Below, one piece after another: positions 26,701-35,600 of a DNA stretch of 64,000 bases. Position numbers and translations under genes: made by a program. Origin of the DNA: Toxotes chatareus (lineage: Eukaryota > Chordata > Actinopteri > Toxotidae); assembly GCA_016801885.1 (NCBI GenBank), contig CM028895.1, forward strand, positions 16,078,001-16,142,000, given 5' to 3'. Position 1 is the stretch's first letter. The number at the start of each line of letters is the position of its first letter. The notes beneath the pieces are model-generated. The model searched no databases. It worked only from the letters and a program-made list of their open reading frames with translations, and was not told the origin of the DNA.

Positions 26701-27892
26701 TGTAGGCTGGTCACTCTGAAAAATGTTTAACAAAACACAACTCCACAAACTCATTAATGGTACAACACAGTCCAGACTTTATGTCATTATGTGCAGTATG
26801 TAGATTATTTTACTGGTTTTATTTTATTAGATTAAAGTTGACATTGACATTAACATGAATAATTAAGGTGGTCTTTGCTTTTCACCTCTGTATTTTGTCT
26901 CTGTGTTTTCGGCCAGTATGTGTCATCTCTTTGCAAATTATCCAAAACTCAATCAGAATACGCCAGCAAAGGCCTTTTTTTCTCCATACCTGACCCTGAG
27001 CAAGCCTCCAGGTCACTGGTATGCAGGGTAGAGGCAGAAGCTGAAGCACTCCGAATCCCACTGGATCTGCTCAGCCTCTGCGCCTGCAGCTGACTGATTG
27101 ACTCCTCCAGGTTTTCCCTGAGCTGGTGCAGAAAAAAAAATCACACATGATTAACTAACCAAGGAAACAGAAAATAACACACTGCCTACATAAAATCACA
27201 ACCCTGAAGATGAGAACTGGAAGGGAGAAATAGAGCAGGGGGAGTCAAAGACATTAAAAAGTGACAGAAAATGAATACTGAATACTGAACAATGTGATAA
27301 TTGACTGTGAGATAAAAGTGCTGCCACCAGAATACTCCACCACCAGAACAACTGCATATGGAGCGGGAGAGAGAGGGAGGAAGAACAGTAGAACAGGTGT
27401 GTCCTGTCTCACCAGTGACATGGCCTCAGCCTGATCATCTGTATGCTCCCTGTACTGGCCCAGCATCCGGTCTACTTTGGTCAGATTTCTACTGGTGTCC
27501 TACCAGAGAAAAGAAGTTACTGTGTAACAATCAGTGAAATAAAATTATGAATCAATGCAAGTTATGAATAAACATATAGACATAAAGTGTACAGGGAAGC
27601 TGATTTACTGAAACTGTAAATTTGGCACAGCCAGAGTATCTGACTTGGTAGTATGGTAAGACTACACAACACAGAGCTGAACAGGCAGATGTATGTCTCA
27701 TGAGGTACAGCGGAGAACCTGTAAAGTGTTCGCCAGAGTGCTGATCTTCTTGGAGATGTCTGCTGCTCGATCATCACCTCCACTCCCACTGGCTCTGCCC
27801 CTGTCCCGGTCAGGTCTGCGGTGGGCTTCACGCCCCCGAGGCCTGTGTCCCCGGGTCCTGTCGTATGAATCCGACTCGCTGGATGTGTCCAT
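1203..27892 (-). CDS. cep128: CEP128, centrosomal protein of 128 kDa (20 exons; 3' end outside window)
   Basis: This gene encodes a long coiled-coil protein. From family knowledge, CEP128 sits at the subdistal appendages of the mother centriole, works with centriolin and ODF2, and affects ciliary signalling. Twenty exons with GT-AG borders were placed: 27719-27892, 27413-27499, 26990-27122, 26504-26622, 26050-26141, 25101-25173, 24399-24521, 22159-22245, 21676-21750, 21384-21576, 20138-20277, 18728-18799, 18376-18561, 15438-15626, 14429-14890, 12398-12562, 11177-11332, 6097-6156, 4305-4497 and 1203-1252. They sum to 2829 nt, exactly 943 codons, with every phase matching. The product is rich in E, K, Q, R and L heptads after a serine/arginine-rich N-terminus. 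Diagnostic blocks include QSLRDLRCDQQRLSDDLDRE, GVRFKD and DPHHWLAE. The start ATG has A at -3 and G at +4, with an in-frame TAA at 27953-27955. Human CEP128 is about 1,090 residues, so roughly 100-150 C-terminal residues lie left of the window. Identity rests on recalled family sequence plus neighbours TSHR and GTF2A1. Confidence 0.94.
4305..4497 (-). CDS. cep128: CEP128 exon 19
   Basis: Residues 863-927. TKLRWLCEEVRERDTREQRL opens the exon and RLDQQEKLLHSLSTEKK closes it. They match the mammalian TKLQWLCEELKERENREKNL and QIERQEQLLDEIHREKR blocks. The donor is AAAG|GTACAC, phase 1. Confidence 0.95.
6097..6156 (-). CDS. cep128: CEP128 exon 18
   Basis: Residues 843-862. This 60 bp exon encodes LVKDPHHWLAETK, the counterpart of the mammalian DPHRWLAESK motif. 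The acceptor is AAACAG|GCAATC and the donor AAG|GTATGG. Confidence 0.93.
6649..6683. repeat. (CA)n microsatellite
   Basis: About 17 CA units in a CEP128 intron. A shorter CA run lies at about 6519-6533. Confidence 0.95.
7020..7225 (+). repeat. Interspersed repeat, second family, copy 1
   Basis: It contains GGGGATCACCAAAATTCACT, AGGATTCATCATCTGGGAAT and TGTGCAAATCCATTC, a sequence pattern common in percomorph genomes. It includes a perfect 15 bp hairpin at 7108-7139. The family name is not known to me. Confidence 0.5.
8745..8792. repeat. (GT)n microsatellite
   Basis: About 20 GT units with one early interruption (GTATGT), in a CEP128 intron. It is the longest dinucleotide run in the window. 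Confidence 0.95.
9467..10056 (-). mobile_element. Internally deleted non-LTR retrotransposon (L2/CR1-like) with ATTCT tail
   Basis: Read on the minus strand, the element ends with GTACCTGTGACAATGACAAT, AAAGAT and then ATTCT tandem repeats, a common fish LINE 3' tail. Before it an open frame encodes CLKKAQNIIKDTYHPGHSLF and ELLPSGRRYRSINARTNRLK, which is the usual C-terminus after the reverse transcriptase in fish LINEs. Only about 50 residues further upstream it reads RANNIYSRHDLLKIG, which resembles the start of such ORFs, and MAAHTVAAAQ near the 5' end. The endonuclease and polymerase regions are missing, so this is a short non-autonomous derivative. Confidence 0.7.
11177..11332 (-). CDS. 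cep128: CEP128 exon 17
   Basis: Residues 791-842. ESELEEKVLRMEAEQEAILT and GEELDAACRSLARNGEDKL match the mammalian LETEQESILGVIGKEIDAACKTF region. The acceptor is CCACAG|GTCAGG and the donor CAG|GTATTT. Confidence 0.94.
12084..12110. repeat. (GT)n microsatellite
   Basis: About 13 GT units in a CEP128 intron, preceded by GTTTT repeats. Confidence 0.93.
12398..12562 (-). CDS. cep128: CEP128 exon 16
   Basis: Residues 736-790, including LDRMKDECDKLAAQLSKKDE and LLHRKYHLLKQELDDK, matching LKSQCDRLTEEL and LKLKYQCLKDQLEE of mammals. The acceptor is TACTAG|GCAGAT and the donor AAA|GTAAGC. Confidence 0.94.
14085..14395 (+). repeat. Fold-back (MITE-like) repeat, copy 1, in CEP128 intron
   Basis: It contains CACTAATTAACAACTTATCT, TTGTTTGTTTAATCTCTACA and TTTAGCTAAGCTAAGCTAAC, words shared in direct or inverted form with four other copies in this window. 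The 3' part includes a shortened terminal repeat and an A12 run. The ends are approximate. I know similar repeats are common in percomorph fish but cannot name the family. Confidence 0.65.
14429..14890 (-). CDS. cep128: CEP128 exon 15 (largest exon)
   Basis: Residues 582-735, 462 bp of uninterrupted coiled coil. Recognisable blocks are AQRLAEEESFRKEA, LQLEREVHQKELDNMKAMM and LCRQERDEIQSHLKE. They align in order to the mammalian ANKLAEEERAKK and LKLERDVHQRELKDL region. The acceptor is CCCTAG|GTAAGG and the donor GAG|GTAAGT. Confidence 0.95.
15438..15626 (-). CDS. cep128: CEP128 exon 14
   Basis: Residues 519-581, a coiled coil including AARRELAEILGRLAQREEEL and HRKDVDLSETCQRQ, aligned to RKELNDVLTKRALQEEELHSKEE of mammals. 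The acceptor is CTTCAG|GCAGCC and the donor GAG|GTGCGG. Confidence 0.93.
18376..18561 (-). CDS. cep128: CEP128 exon 13
   Basis: Residues 457-518. DELKTRAQEAVRQWRAKCKR and LQKELEEARAQAQ match the mammalian KLKAQESIRQWKLKHKKLE block. Compared with the recalled human protein, about 30 residues between KEIQ (exon 12) and this block are absent. Confidence 0.94.
18728..18799 (-). CDS. cep128: CEP128 exon 12
   Basis: Residues 433-456. RREQQQLRMLEQLKEIQ matches the family block with LQMLDRLKEIQ. The next intron is only 166 bp and holds no further exon. The acceptor is ACCAG|GAATTG and the donor CAG|GTATTG. Confidence 0.93.
20138..20277 (-). CDS. cep128: CEP128 exon 11
   Basis: Residues 386-432, including DLEKEVAELRVQLRKASVLS and EVEELKRALDRKEKE. 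This is a strong match to the recalled SDLRVQLNF and EEVKRCMERKDKEKAHL blocks. The acceptor is TGTTAG|ATCGTT and the donor GAG|GTGTGT. Confidence 0.94.
21384..21576 (-). CDS. cep128: CEP128 exon 10
   Basis: Residues 322-386. It contains VENMRGELLRTQKEKTELQR and a glycine/arginine-rich end (GRGGLRGPG) that appears to replace the more conserved DWRFRRG of mammals. This is the least conserved internal exon. The phase-1 donor CCAG|GTACTG is chosen because it joins exon 11 in frame. Confidence 0.85.
21676..21750 (-). CDS. cep128: CEP128 exon 9
   Basis: Residues 297-321, MEQELEKARRLLEKSEDNRE followed by TLVQQ. It matches the recalled vertebrate block with SRRLLNQSEGSRETLL. The acceptor is CCTCAG|ATGGAG and the donor CAG|GTTTGT. 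Confidence 0.93.
22159..22245 (-). CDS. cep128: CEP128 exon 8
   Basis: Residues 268-296, a coiled-coil segment with HQAQTHEREETMTARLLKAE and TEKSK. The acceptor is TTGTAG|ACTTTA and the donor AAG|GTGAAT. It is 87 bp, phase 0 at both ends. Confidence 0.9.
23795..23945 (+). repeat. Interspersed repeat, second family, copy 2
   Basis: It contains AAACCAAAGTCTTGGATAAA, AAAAGTCAGAGAATCATAAA and TCGTCCTCTGGGGACCATGA, aligning with the copy at 7020-7225 through the CTCTGGGGA region. The boundaries are approximate. Confidence 0.45.
24399..24521 (-). CDS. cep128: CEP128 exon 7
   Basis: Residues 227-267. VSSRVERRLQELEREMHAEE is a charged coiled-coil block that matches the family's VERRLQELEREM. The acceptor is CTGCAG|GTGTCG and the donor GAG|GTGACA, phase 0. 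Confidence 0.94.
25101..25173 (-). CDS. cep128: CEP128 exon 6
   Basis: Residues 202-226, including SDIDTRRAMESLTGHM. The exon is 73 bp, with acceptor TTATAG|GTCTGA and donor TCA|GTGAGT. Its phase exactly completes the split AG/G arginine codon from exon 5. Confidence 0.92.
26050..26141 (-). CDS. cep128: CEP128 exon 5
   Basis: Residues 172-202. It encodes HQSLRDLRCDQQRLSDDLDR followed by EILRRNR, one of the most family-specific blocks (compare HQSLRDLSSEQIRLGDD as recalled for human). The acceptor is CATAG|CTTCAT and the donor AATAG|GTATCT, phase 2. Confidence 0.95.
26504..26622 (-). CDS. cep128: CEP128 exon 4
   Basis: Residues 132-171. It contains TSPLRDYTGTQGRKRRSQS then AGVRFKD, matching the recalled TSPLKDY and TGVRF blocks of mammalian CEP128. 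The KRRS stretch is basic. The acceptor is TTTCAG|AGGGCC and the donor GAT|GTAAGC, phase 0 out. Confidence 0.93.
26990..27122 (-). CDS. cep128: CEP128 exon 3
   Basis: Residues 88-132. LRENLEESISQLQAQRL is followed by a serine-rich linker (SSGIRSASASAS), a pattern also present in mammalian CEP128. The acceptor lies behind a clean T tract. The donor is TCAG|GTATGG, phase 1. Confidence 0.92.
27413..27499 (-). CDS. cep128: CEP128 exon 2
   Basis: Residues 59-87. It includes VDRMLGQYREHTDDQAEAM, which closely matches the recalled vertebrate block VDQMLGRYREY. The acceptor is TAG|GACACC and the donor is CTG|GTGAGA, phase 0 at both ends. Confidence 0.93.
27719..27892 (-). CDS. cep128: CEP128 exon 1 (start exon)
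   Basis: Residues 1-58. The exon opens with MDTSSESDSYDR and an arginine/glycine/serine-rich, probably disordered segment, then KKISTLANTLQ, where the coiled coil begins. The ATG at 27892 is chosen because it has a strong Kozak context and an in-frame stop (27953-27955) lies upstream with no other ATG between. The donor is CAG|GTTCTC, phase 0. Confidence 0.92.
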
Positions 27893-28580
27893 GGTTTGGG
27901 ACAGGCCTGTGGGAGCGGCGACGAAAAACGGCCGACTAGGCAAATATGACGATTAGTGACCAGCACGAGCTTCCTCGGCGCAAAACGCTAACTGTTAACT
28001 GTAACGTTAATCAGATTAACGAACAAAGTGGGATGGTTTTGAAGTTTCTTTACAGTAGATAATTCTGTCATAGCAAACGGAAAAGGGAGCTTTGTCATCG
28101 TTCCCTTAACAACCGGTGCAGTCAAAGAACTGTCTGACCAGCAAAACGCTACAATTCACACTGTCCCCCTCCCAATCAATCACAGTCCCGGGCATTGTTG
28201 TGAGTGATACTCCCCCTGGCTAGCAACAAGTGGCAGCTACTATGAACGTTAGCTAGCTAACCTAACGTTAGCCAACTAATTTAGCTCTGCAGTAATACCG
28301 TAAAACTGCAAAACATTGCGAACGTCCAGCGGAAACGGAGGAAATACATGCAGTCGTTATAAACAGAGTACAAACGAGACGTTGGTTTTTCGCTTTGCGA
28401 GAAATAGCTAACAGAAGAACAACCCTCAACTCCACCGTGCTATGGCAACTTGAACTAGCCGCGTCTGAGCAGGAAAACAACAGACCACGTCGGCTCCAAA
28501 GGATGCCGGGAATTGTAGGATTCTCACTATGTAGCAGTGTGGGAATTTATTATCCCTGAACTACATTGTCCGAAGTTATG
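27893..28580 (-). promoter_or_regulatory. CEP128 5' flank and promoter region, with X-box-like and SBS-like motifs
   Basis: This is the shared flank between CEP128 and TSHR on the CEP128 side. On the minus strand 28449-28437 reads GTTGCCATAGCAC, a near-consensus RFX X-box with a perfect left half. At 28520-28501 the minus strand reads TCCTACAATTCCCGGCATCC, close to the SBS element ACTACAATTCCC bound by ZNF143 and THAP11. A second, plus-oriented SBS-like word, ACTACATTGTCCG, lies at 28560-28572. A further X-box-like word, GTTCCCTTAACAAC, lies at 28100-28113. No TATA box is evident. The transcription start is not known and is inferred to be near 28.4-28.5 kb. Confidence 0.55.
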
Positions 28581-28614
28581 CGTTTGCGCCACTACTGCCG
28601 CTCTTCAGTTAGAA

Positions 28615-28643
28615 AAAAGAAAAAAAAAAGAAGAAGAGAAAAG

Positions 28644-28674
<31 letters not shown>

Positions 28675-28750
28675 GGAAAGAAAAGAAAGCTCCATTCACT
28701 GAAAAATAGGAAAAAGGAAAAAAGAAAAGACAAAGATAAGAAAAGTTAGT
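28615..28750. repeat. (AAAGA)n purine-rich low-complexity tract
   Basis: A nearly pure A/G tract with tandem AAAGA units, best at 28639-28690. It marks the CEP128/TSHR intergenic region and gives no coding signal. The rest of 28750-29370 is AT-rich with no motif I can name, apart from a short open stretch of ordinary-looking codons at about 29063-29191 (plus strand) that I could not assign. Confidence 0.85.
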
Positions 28751-29376
28751 AAATTATTCTGGCGTTCCACTATTTCATAGAATAGTGCAAAGTTTATGTC
28801 AACCCACTGTATATATTTTACTAGCCAGAATAATGGAATAGAGTGAAATATATAGAAAAGAGAAAAGAAAACTACGCTGGGCAAAGTGAGTTACTGATTC
28901 ACTTCATGTCTATAAAATATATTGAATAGGATAGTTTATGTAAACGAAGACATTTTACCGACTAGAATAAATAACTAGAATAAAATATTTTACTTAAAAG
29001 AACAGCATACAACTAAAAACACTGCTAAATGGGGTGGGGAAAAAATACTATTCTCAAGTCTAACACAAGAGTGCCTCAGAAGTCCACCCTCCCCTCAAGT
29101 TGAAGACCACCTCCAAACACACCACCGAGCTGCAGCTGTCCGTCCTACAGCATCTCCACCTTCACAACCTCACAGAAACTCCTGGGCCCCTGTAAAGAAA
29201 ACTGAACATCACACTCCAGTGCAGCTCCACTGTCTCTACCAAAGGATTACAGCCTATACCAAAAAACAAAGAACATAGTCTATTTGAGACAACTTTACTT
29301 AAATAGATATATACATATTTGTTGTTGTGGACATCTAGAAGACTGTCAAGTGGAAACACAGAAATCAGTCTGGGGA

Positions 29377-29400
29377 TTTTTTTTTTTTTTTTTTTTTTTT
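29377..29400 (+). repeat. T24 homopolymer just upstream of the TSHR start codon
   Basis: An uninterrupted run of 24 T residues ends 32 bp before the TSHR ATG at 29433. It lies in the 5' UTR or the immediate promoter. Its length is likely variable and prone to sequencing error. Confidence 0.9.
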
Positions 29401-29432
29401 GAACCGACACTGACAGGGAGCAGCACTCCAGC

Positions 29433-29602
29433 ATGCAGGTGATAGCATGCGCGTTGTTTACCCTCGTCGCTCTCCCTATCAGCACCGTGTCGGAGGCTGA
29501 CTCCTGCCCTGCTGTCTGCGAGTGCTCTGAGTGGAGGACTCACACAATCTCCTGCTTTGACATTGATATTCTCCCCAGGTTTCCAGCAAGCACGGAGACA
29601 CT
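29433..29602 (+). CDS. tshr: TSHR exon 1 (signal peptide and N-terminal cysteine cluster)
   Basis: Residues 1-57. The hydrophobic leader MQVIACALFTLVALPIS is followed by CPAVCECSEW, the cysteine cap of the LRR domain, and ILPRFPASTETL. The ATG has A at -3. The donor is ACT|GTAAGT, phase 2. Confidence 0.95.
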
Positions 29603-32600
29603 GTAAGTAGGCGTACAAAACGCATCTGTAAAAGTGATTCTGCTACTTTTTTTTTCGTGCATTTTGAATGTAAAGTGCTCTTAACCCCGAGGAAAAATCA
29701 TTATAATATCATGAATATTCCTTCAAAGTGCTCCCACAGGGACTTTGAGGCTCTCTGTGATGTTAAGCAGTTATTCCATTTCAAGGTATTATTTCTGTCT
29801 ATTATAAGACCGCTAACAAGCTCTGTTCCAAAGTTGTCAGAGTGACTTTTATTCTTGATTTGGTGTGAAATGTATCTTAAAATGTCTTAAAAGACTACAG
29901 AAGTTATTACAATTCTTTTTCATGAAGAATAACTTACAAGTACTTTGATAGTGTGATAATATGATTGAAATGACTGCAATAAAGAATTCATTCAAGCATG
30001 TTATTAAAAAGATTCATCAAACTATTAGCCCACCTTTATTACCTGAAATCATGACGCCTACAGTAAAGCAATGATGTAACTGAACAGCTGAAAACATAAC
30101 ATAAATTTCCTATATAGTTGATTTTAATATTTGTTGTTTGCCTTAAAGTGGTCACAGCTGTATCCTGATTATTGTTTAATCATCTCTAATGTACTATTAC
30201 ACATTTACACCTGAACAGCATCCCCTAGCACTTAAAACACCTACTATCAATATGATTTGTCCACCGAGTTATTTTGCTGTTATTAATTTACTGTATGAGA
30301 AATTGAGATGGGTGGAAGAAGAGACAGAGAAAAAGAGGGAAAGCAGAAAGCCAGAGATGAGATGTCCAGTTGACTGGGTTTGTGCTGCAGGGTACCGAAT
30401 CATTGCAGGGTCCCATACTGCAGACATGTACTGTAGACAAGAGACAGTTCGGATTACTGTTTTGAATAATTGTTTGGTTTATAAAATTGTGAAAACATAC
30501 CCATCACTATTTCAGAGAGGCCAAGATGACATCTTCAGATCGCTCGCTTTGTCCAACAAACTGCCCAAAATCCCCAAATATTTCCTTTAAATTACTACAT
30601 AAAGAGATAAAAGCAGAAAAGCAAAGTTGTACCGAAAGTTTTACAGCTTCTTTCACTCATGCACTTAATACACAATAAATCCAAGAAGGGAAATCAAAAA
30701 CAGAGGCTATTTTAGCAGTGGACAATTAAGGCAATGTTTGATTGCTGTAAAAAAAAAAAAAAAAAAAAGACTCAACCAACAGCTGATCTGCGTTCTATCT
30801 ATTGTCTTGCTATCTGAGACCCCAAAGAATCTGTCAAGAATCCTGGGAGCCAACATGATGTAATATGTCAGGGTCACCTCTGAAAAATGTGGCAGGGCTT
30901 TTACACTTCCTAAATTGCTTAAGTGCAGGGCAAAAATTATGCAATAGAAAGCAACCAGTTTGCCATGGCCTTGAGTGATGGAAACACATGCCCTTCAGAG
31001 AGACTCCATGACAGATGTGGAAATAGAGCTGGAAGAGTGAGAAAGGGTATTTCCATTTAAATCAGCATCAGACAGTACCATTACACTGTGCAAACTGCAC
31101 TTTTGGTGATGGTTTTGTGGGAGATGCCACATTTCCTGATATTTCAACCACTATATTAAATATATACAGTGAGGTCCAAAAGCCTGACACCACTTTCAAG
31201 TGGCCTATACAATAAATAGAAGTCCAAATATATTACATTTTTATTTTCAAAGGAGAGCTAGGACTCTGCTCTCACAGGTGCAGCCAAATTGTTGGACTCT
31301 ACTGGATACTGCACTGTCAGTTTATCTGATACACTAGTTTAAGACCTAATACCTGCAAAACTAATGACATTCCCATCAGCTATCCAGTGTTTGGTGTGAA
31401 CAGGGTAAACAACATACCTGCAACACATCAGGTCCATCGTGAGTATGTTTTAACATTTGTTACTCTTACACAAAATTCCTCTAAAGCAGTGATGTAGGGC
31501 TCACTAAATTCAAGCTAAGGAGAAGGTCCTGTGCCGTGTTGTGATAATCCTCATTCCTCTCTTACAGTTTATTGGAACATCCCTCCATCGTTCAATCCCA
31601 AACACCACTTTGCATCGCCTCCCAACAGGACCCATCACATGAAATTATCTCCCGATCACTGCTCCAATTCACATGTCCACGTGCCCCGATGTCCCCTACA
31701 ATTTCCTCACATTCCTGCCCAAAGTTTACCCAGAGCCCTCCAGGAGGATAGAAAGACATGAAAGCATGCCACCAAGCGCTGCCCTGTCACCACCCTGATA
31801 AAAATATCTGCCAAATAAGCCCAAAATAGACTGTGTGTTGAGGGGGATGTTCTAGCAGATGAGGCGTAAGGAAGTTTGATTTTGTTGTACATACACTGAG
31901 GAATGAATGACCCTGCTGCCCTGTTCAGGCCAGTGGGGTCCAGTTCCACTGATTCTGGCCAAGCCTGGCTGTCAGTTCATTTGTGCTATTGGCCTTTTGT
32001 CTTGCAGCTTGTTACCTCAGCCAAGGAGCTGTTTTTTGGTCCATTAGCTTGTCTGTCAGCAAACAATCTTAAAATCCTCATTCTGAGCTCCATGAATTGG
32101 ACTGATGAGAAATCACATTACATTGTTATGGTGGCTTGAGATTTTAGATACGTACTAAGGTTACAAAGATAGACACTTCACTTCAAATCAAAATTTACAT
32201 GATAGGAACTGTCTTTGCATCAAATATCATGTGAAAAGCTCAACATGTTGAACTACATGATAAGCCAGTATCTGGTTTGGTTTGCTTAGCTTAGCCAAGG
32301 ACTGGAAGCAGGGGGACACAGTCCAGGACATAACTCCCAGTAAGATGTTGAATTGTTTTTACACTTTTTGTTTTTATACAGATTAAACAAACGAGATATG
32401 ACGTGTTAATTAGACAGCTTTAGAAGCTCTGTTTGGGAATTTATTTTTACTTTTGGACAAAACCAGGCTGGCTCTCCTGTTTTCAGTGTCTTTGTCCTAA
32501 GCTAGGCTTAATGGAGCTGGCTTTAGCATGAACTGTATTTTGCATATATATTAGAGAGTGGGATCAGTGTTTTTCTCTAAGCTTCTGCTAAAGAGCAAAT

Positions 32601-35600
32601 AAGCATATCTCCCTTACCTGTTCCTTTTAAAGCTTTCCTTTTCATCATTGATGGAGGTTTTCAAATTGCTCCAACTGAATGCTTCTTTATTAATGCAATA
32701 ATTTTGCAAAATTTGCAAATGCAAAAACACTGAAACTTTCTGCACTAATTCTGTTATTAACACAGGAGTCTGGTTAAAAATACTTTTGTGGAGAAAAATG
32801 TGTAAACATTGTATTCACAGAACAAAATGTGAATGCAAAGCAGACGCCTGTGCGTGTCTGTGTGTCAGTGCGTACATATGTGGATACTTAGAGCTTGGAG
32901 TCCTTTGTGTGTGTGTACTTGTGGAGGTTGCTCCATGTGCCACTGGGAGTCAGAGAGGTGGAAAGGAAAGCACAGACATGCTTAAAAGCCTGCGTAGCGT
33001 GACTCCTGGCTGCGTCTGGACGATGCATTCAAATACAATATTTACTTTTTACAGCACATTTCTCAAACACCCAGAGAGTTCCATTTGAGAATAATTAAGA
33101 GGAAAAAAGACTTCAAGGGAAAGAGGGAAAAAACACAGCAGTTCCAGTCTTTCAAAAACCTCAGAATTTTTGGATTGGAGCTTAAACGTGATAACTCGTG
33201 ATATTCGCTGTCCCTCGACCTCTCATCTAATAAAACTGACTGAAGAGTGAAAGTCCAATGCTGTTTCCTGAATGGTAACAGATGAGCGCTGGGATTAATT
33301 GTAAAATAAGAAGTGGGGACATTGAACATGAGCTGTAGCTGAGATTACTGGAAATACTGACAGTTTCCTAGCTATTAATTTGTACCGATGGGTCGTGTAA
33401 TGGAAACTGTTACTATTAATTCGCTTTCTACAATAATTACCTCTTGTGTTCACGAGAAAACAAACAGGTAGGGGTTTTTTAAAACAGAACTTTAAATAAA
33501 AATGAATGAAAAAATGTATTTATTGTGCACCACAGGATCTGTCCGAACTATTTCTCTTTTTCCTTTAACTCGTAGAGTACGCTCAAGCTTTCTGATTGAG
33601 AAGACATTGAGGATTTTTATAGTGACAGCATTTCTACATGAGAGGAGTTTACTCTGAATCACACAGGAGAAAGTGCAGGTTGAATATGTAACTGACCCTC
33701 TCTAACAGTCACCACAGACCATTACACATCAAAATGAGACAGAGCCCATAGTAAACACAGCTATACTGTCAATCCAATGTTGACACTATTATAAATTACG
33801 TGGCTTCTCCCCACTTCAAACTCAATTCCCAACCTGTTTGTTTTCTCAGGTTTCTATCCAAAATGACAAATTGAAGGAGTAATTTTCTCTTTAAGCCTGT
33901 GAGATGGGCTCATTGGTTTTCTCTTTGCGCTCATGAGGGAAAATGAATGCTGGTTATTTGGGTTTGAGCACGGCGGCAAAACAGCATGGTTTTGACGAGG
34001 GTGTTTGGTGTCAGGGTCTGCTCTGTGTCCCTCTGTTTGTTTGAGTTTGTCAAAGCGTGTGCGCGGCGCTGTTCTCCGGTGTCTACTTAGTGACTCACCC
34101 CGCCCCCATGTGAGCGTGATGCAGACTCTTAGGCCAGATCTGCAACCTCTGAATTAGTCTATTGTTCCTCTGATGAAGCAAAGGTGCATGGAGATGGTGG
34201 CTTTGGCTGAGTTGCTTTTCAGACCTGTTTCCAAATGGACACGTACAGTGTTGCTAGTTGAGACAGGATGCGGTGGAACAAACTCTGAATGTGCATCCTA
34301 CTCCAGCACGGGCCTGGAATACAACATGACAGCAACACATGTGGATACCATCTTTATCTCTTTCTTCTATTATTATGTTGTGAATCCCAAGTCTACCACA
34401 ACAAAATCCGCAGCAAGATCACAGGAAAGAAACAGCACATTTTCACAGGAAAGGCAGAGGTCAAAGTGGCCACAGTGTACTCTTAAAGAAAAAGTTTGAC
34501 ATTCTGGAAGATACGATTATTTACTTTTGCTGCCAAAGGTTAAATGAGAAGATCAATACTACTCTCATTTCTGTACTGTACACTATATATGAAACTACGT
34601 CCAGCAGCAGGTTAGCTTACTTAGCACAGATACTGTCCAGAGGTAACAAATTCCCCCTAATGGTACGTCTATGGCTTTTTGTCTCATAAACTAATCTTTG
34701 GTTTCATAGTGAAACTGTAACATTGGGTACTAATTTATCCAGAATAATGTGGAGGTGTGTATCTCATACTTAGGTCTTAACCTTACTTTCTGAAACATTG
34801 TCCTAAACAGACCCAGACATTGTTTGATTTGGCTGCCAGATCAGGCCCATTCAGTTCCAAGTCTTTGTTTTTTTCCCATGTTCCTAGAATAAGGGGGGGT
34901 CTGTTTTACCATTTACTTCAAAGAAACCTTTCATCTGATACTGAAATTCATCAGTGTTGGCCCTTTATCTCCTTCTTTCCTCCCCCTTGGACCTCTTTTT
35001 GTCTGGATTTATTGGACAAAATATAAAGACAAAAATTCTATATGTGAAATTTACTTATCAATAATTGAATCACTTTCATGACAAAGAAAATTTCCACAAT
35101 GCTGTATTGAAGGAAGACTGAAAATCTCCAGGTGCAAGATTCTAACCTTGTCCGCTAAAGAAATAGTTTGACATTTTGGTAAATATGTTATTTTCTCTGT
35201 TGCTGAGAGTTAGATAAGATGATTGATACCACTGTCATACATGTGCATTTAAAATAAAGCTATATTGAGGAGGTTTGTACAAAACAACAACAACAACAAC
35301 AATTCATCTAGGCTTGCTGTTCCCTCTGTCTGCAGTCTTTATGCTAAGCTAATTGGATTGGAGCTTTTGATTTTCTCATCCAACTCTCAGCAATGAGTGA
35401 GCAAGCGTTTTGCCAAAATATCGAACTGTTCCTTCAGAAATGTCAAGAACACCTTGCTAATGATGAAAATTCCAGTCCAACAAACAGAGGCTATTAAGAG
35501 TAAAATGTGTTTGTGACAACCAAAATGTCCATATTTATTTTTTTAACCAGATGGCTTTTCGAGACTCGTCTGTCATCCATTCCAGCAGATGTCTTTGCCA

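Noticed and set aside
27893..27943. N-terminal extension of CEP128 (frame open upstream of the ATG)
   Set aside because: There is no ATG in the extension, only a TTG, and a TAA stop sits at 27953-27955, so ATG 27892 is the start.
32786..33088. 100-codon cysteine-rich frame in TSHR intron 1
   Set aside because: The cysteines arise from GTGTGT-type low-complexity sequence; no signal peptide or family match.
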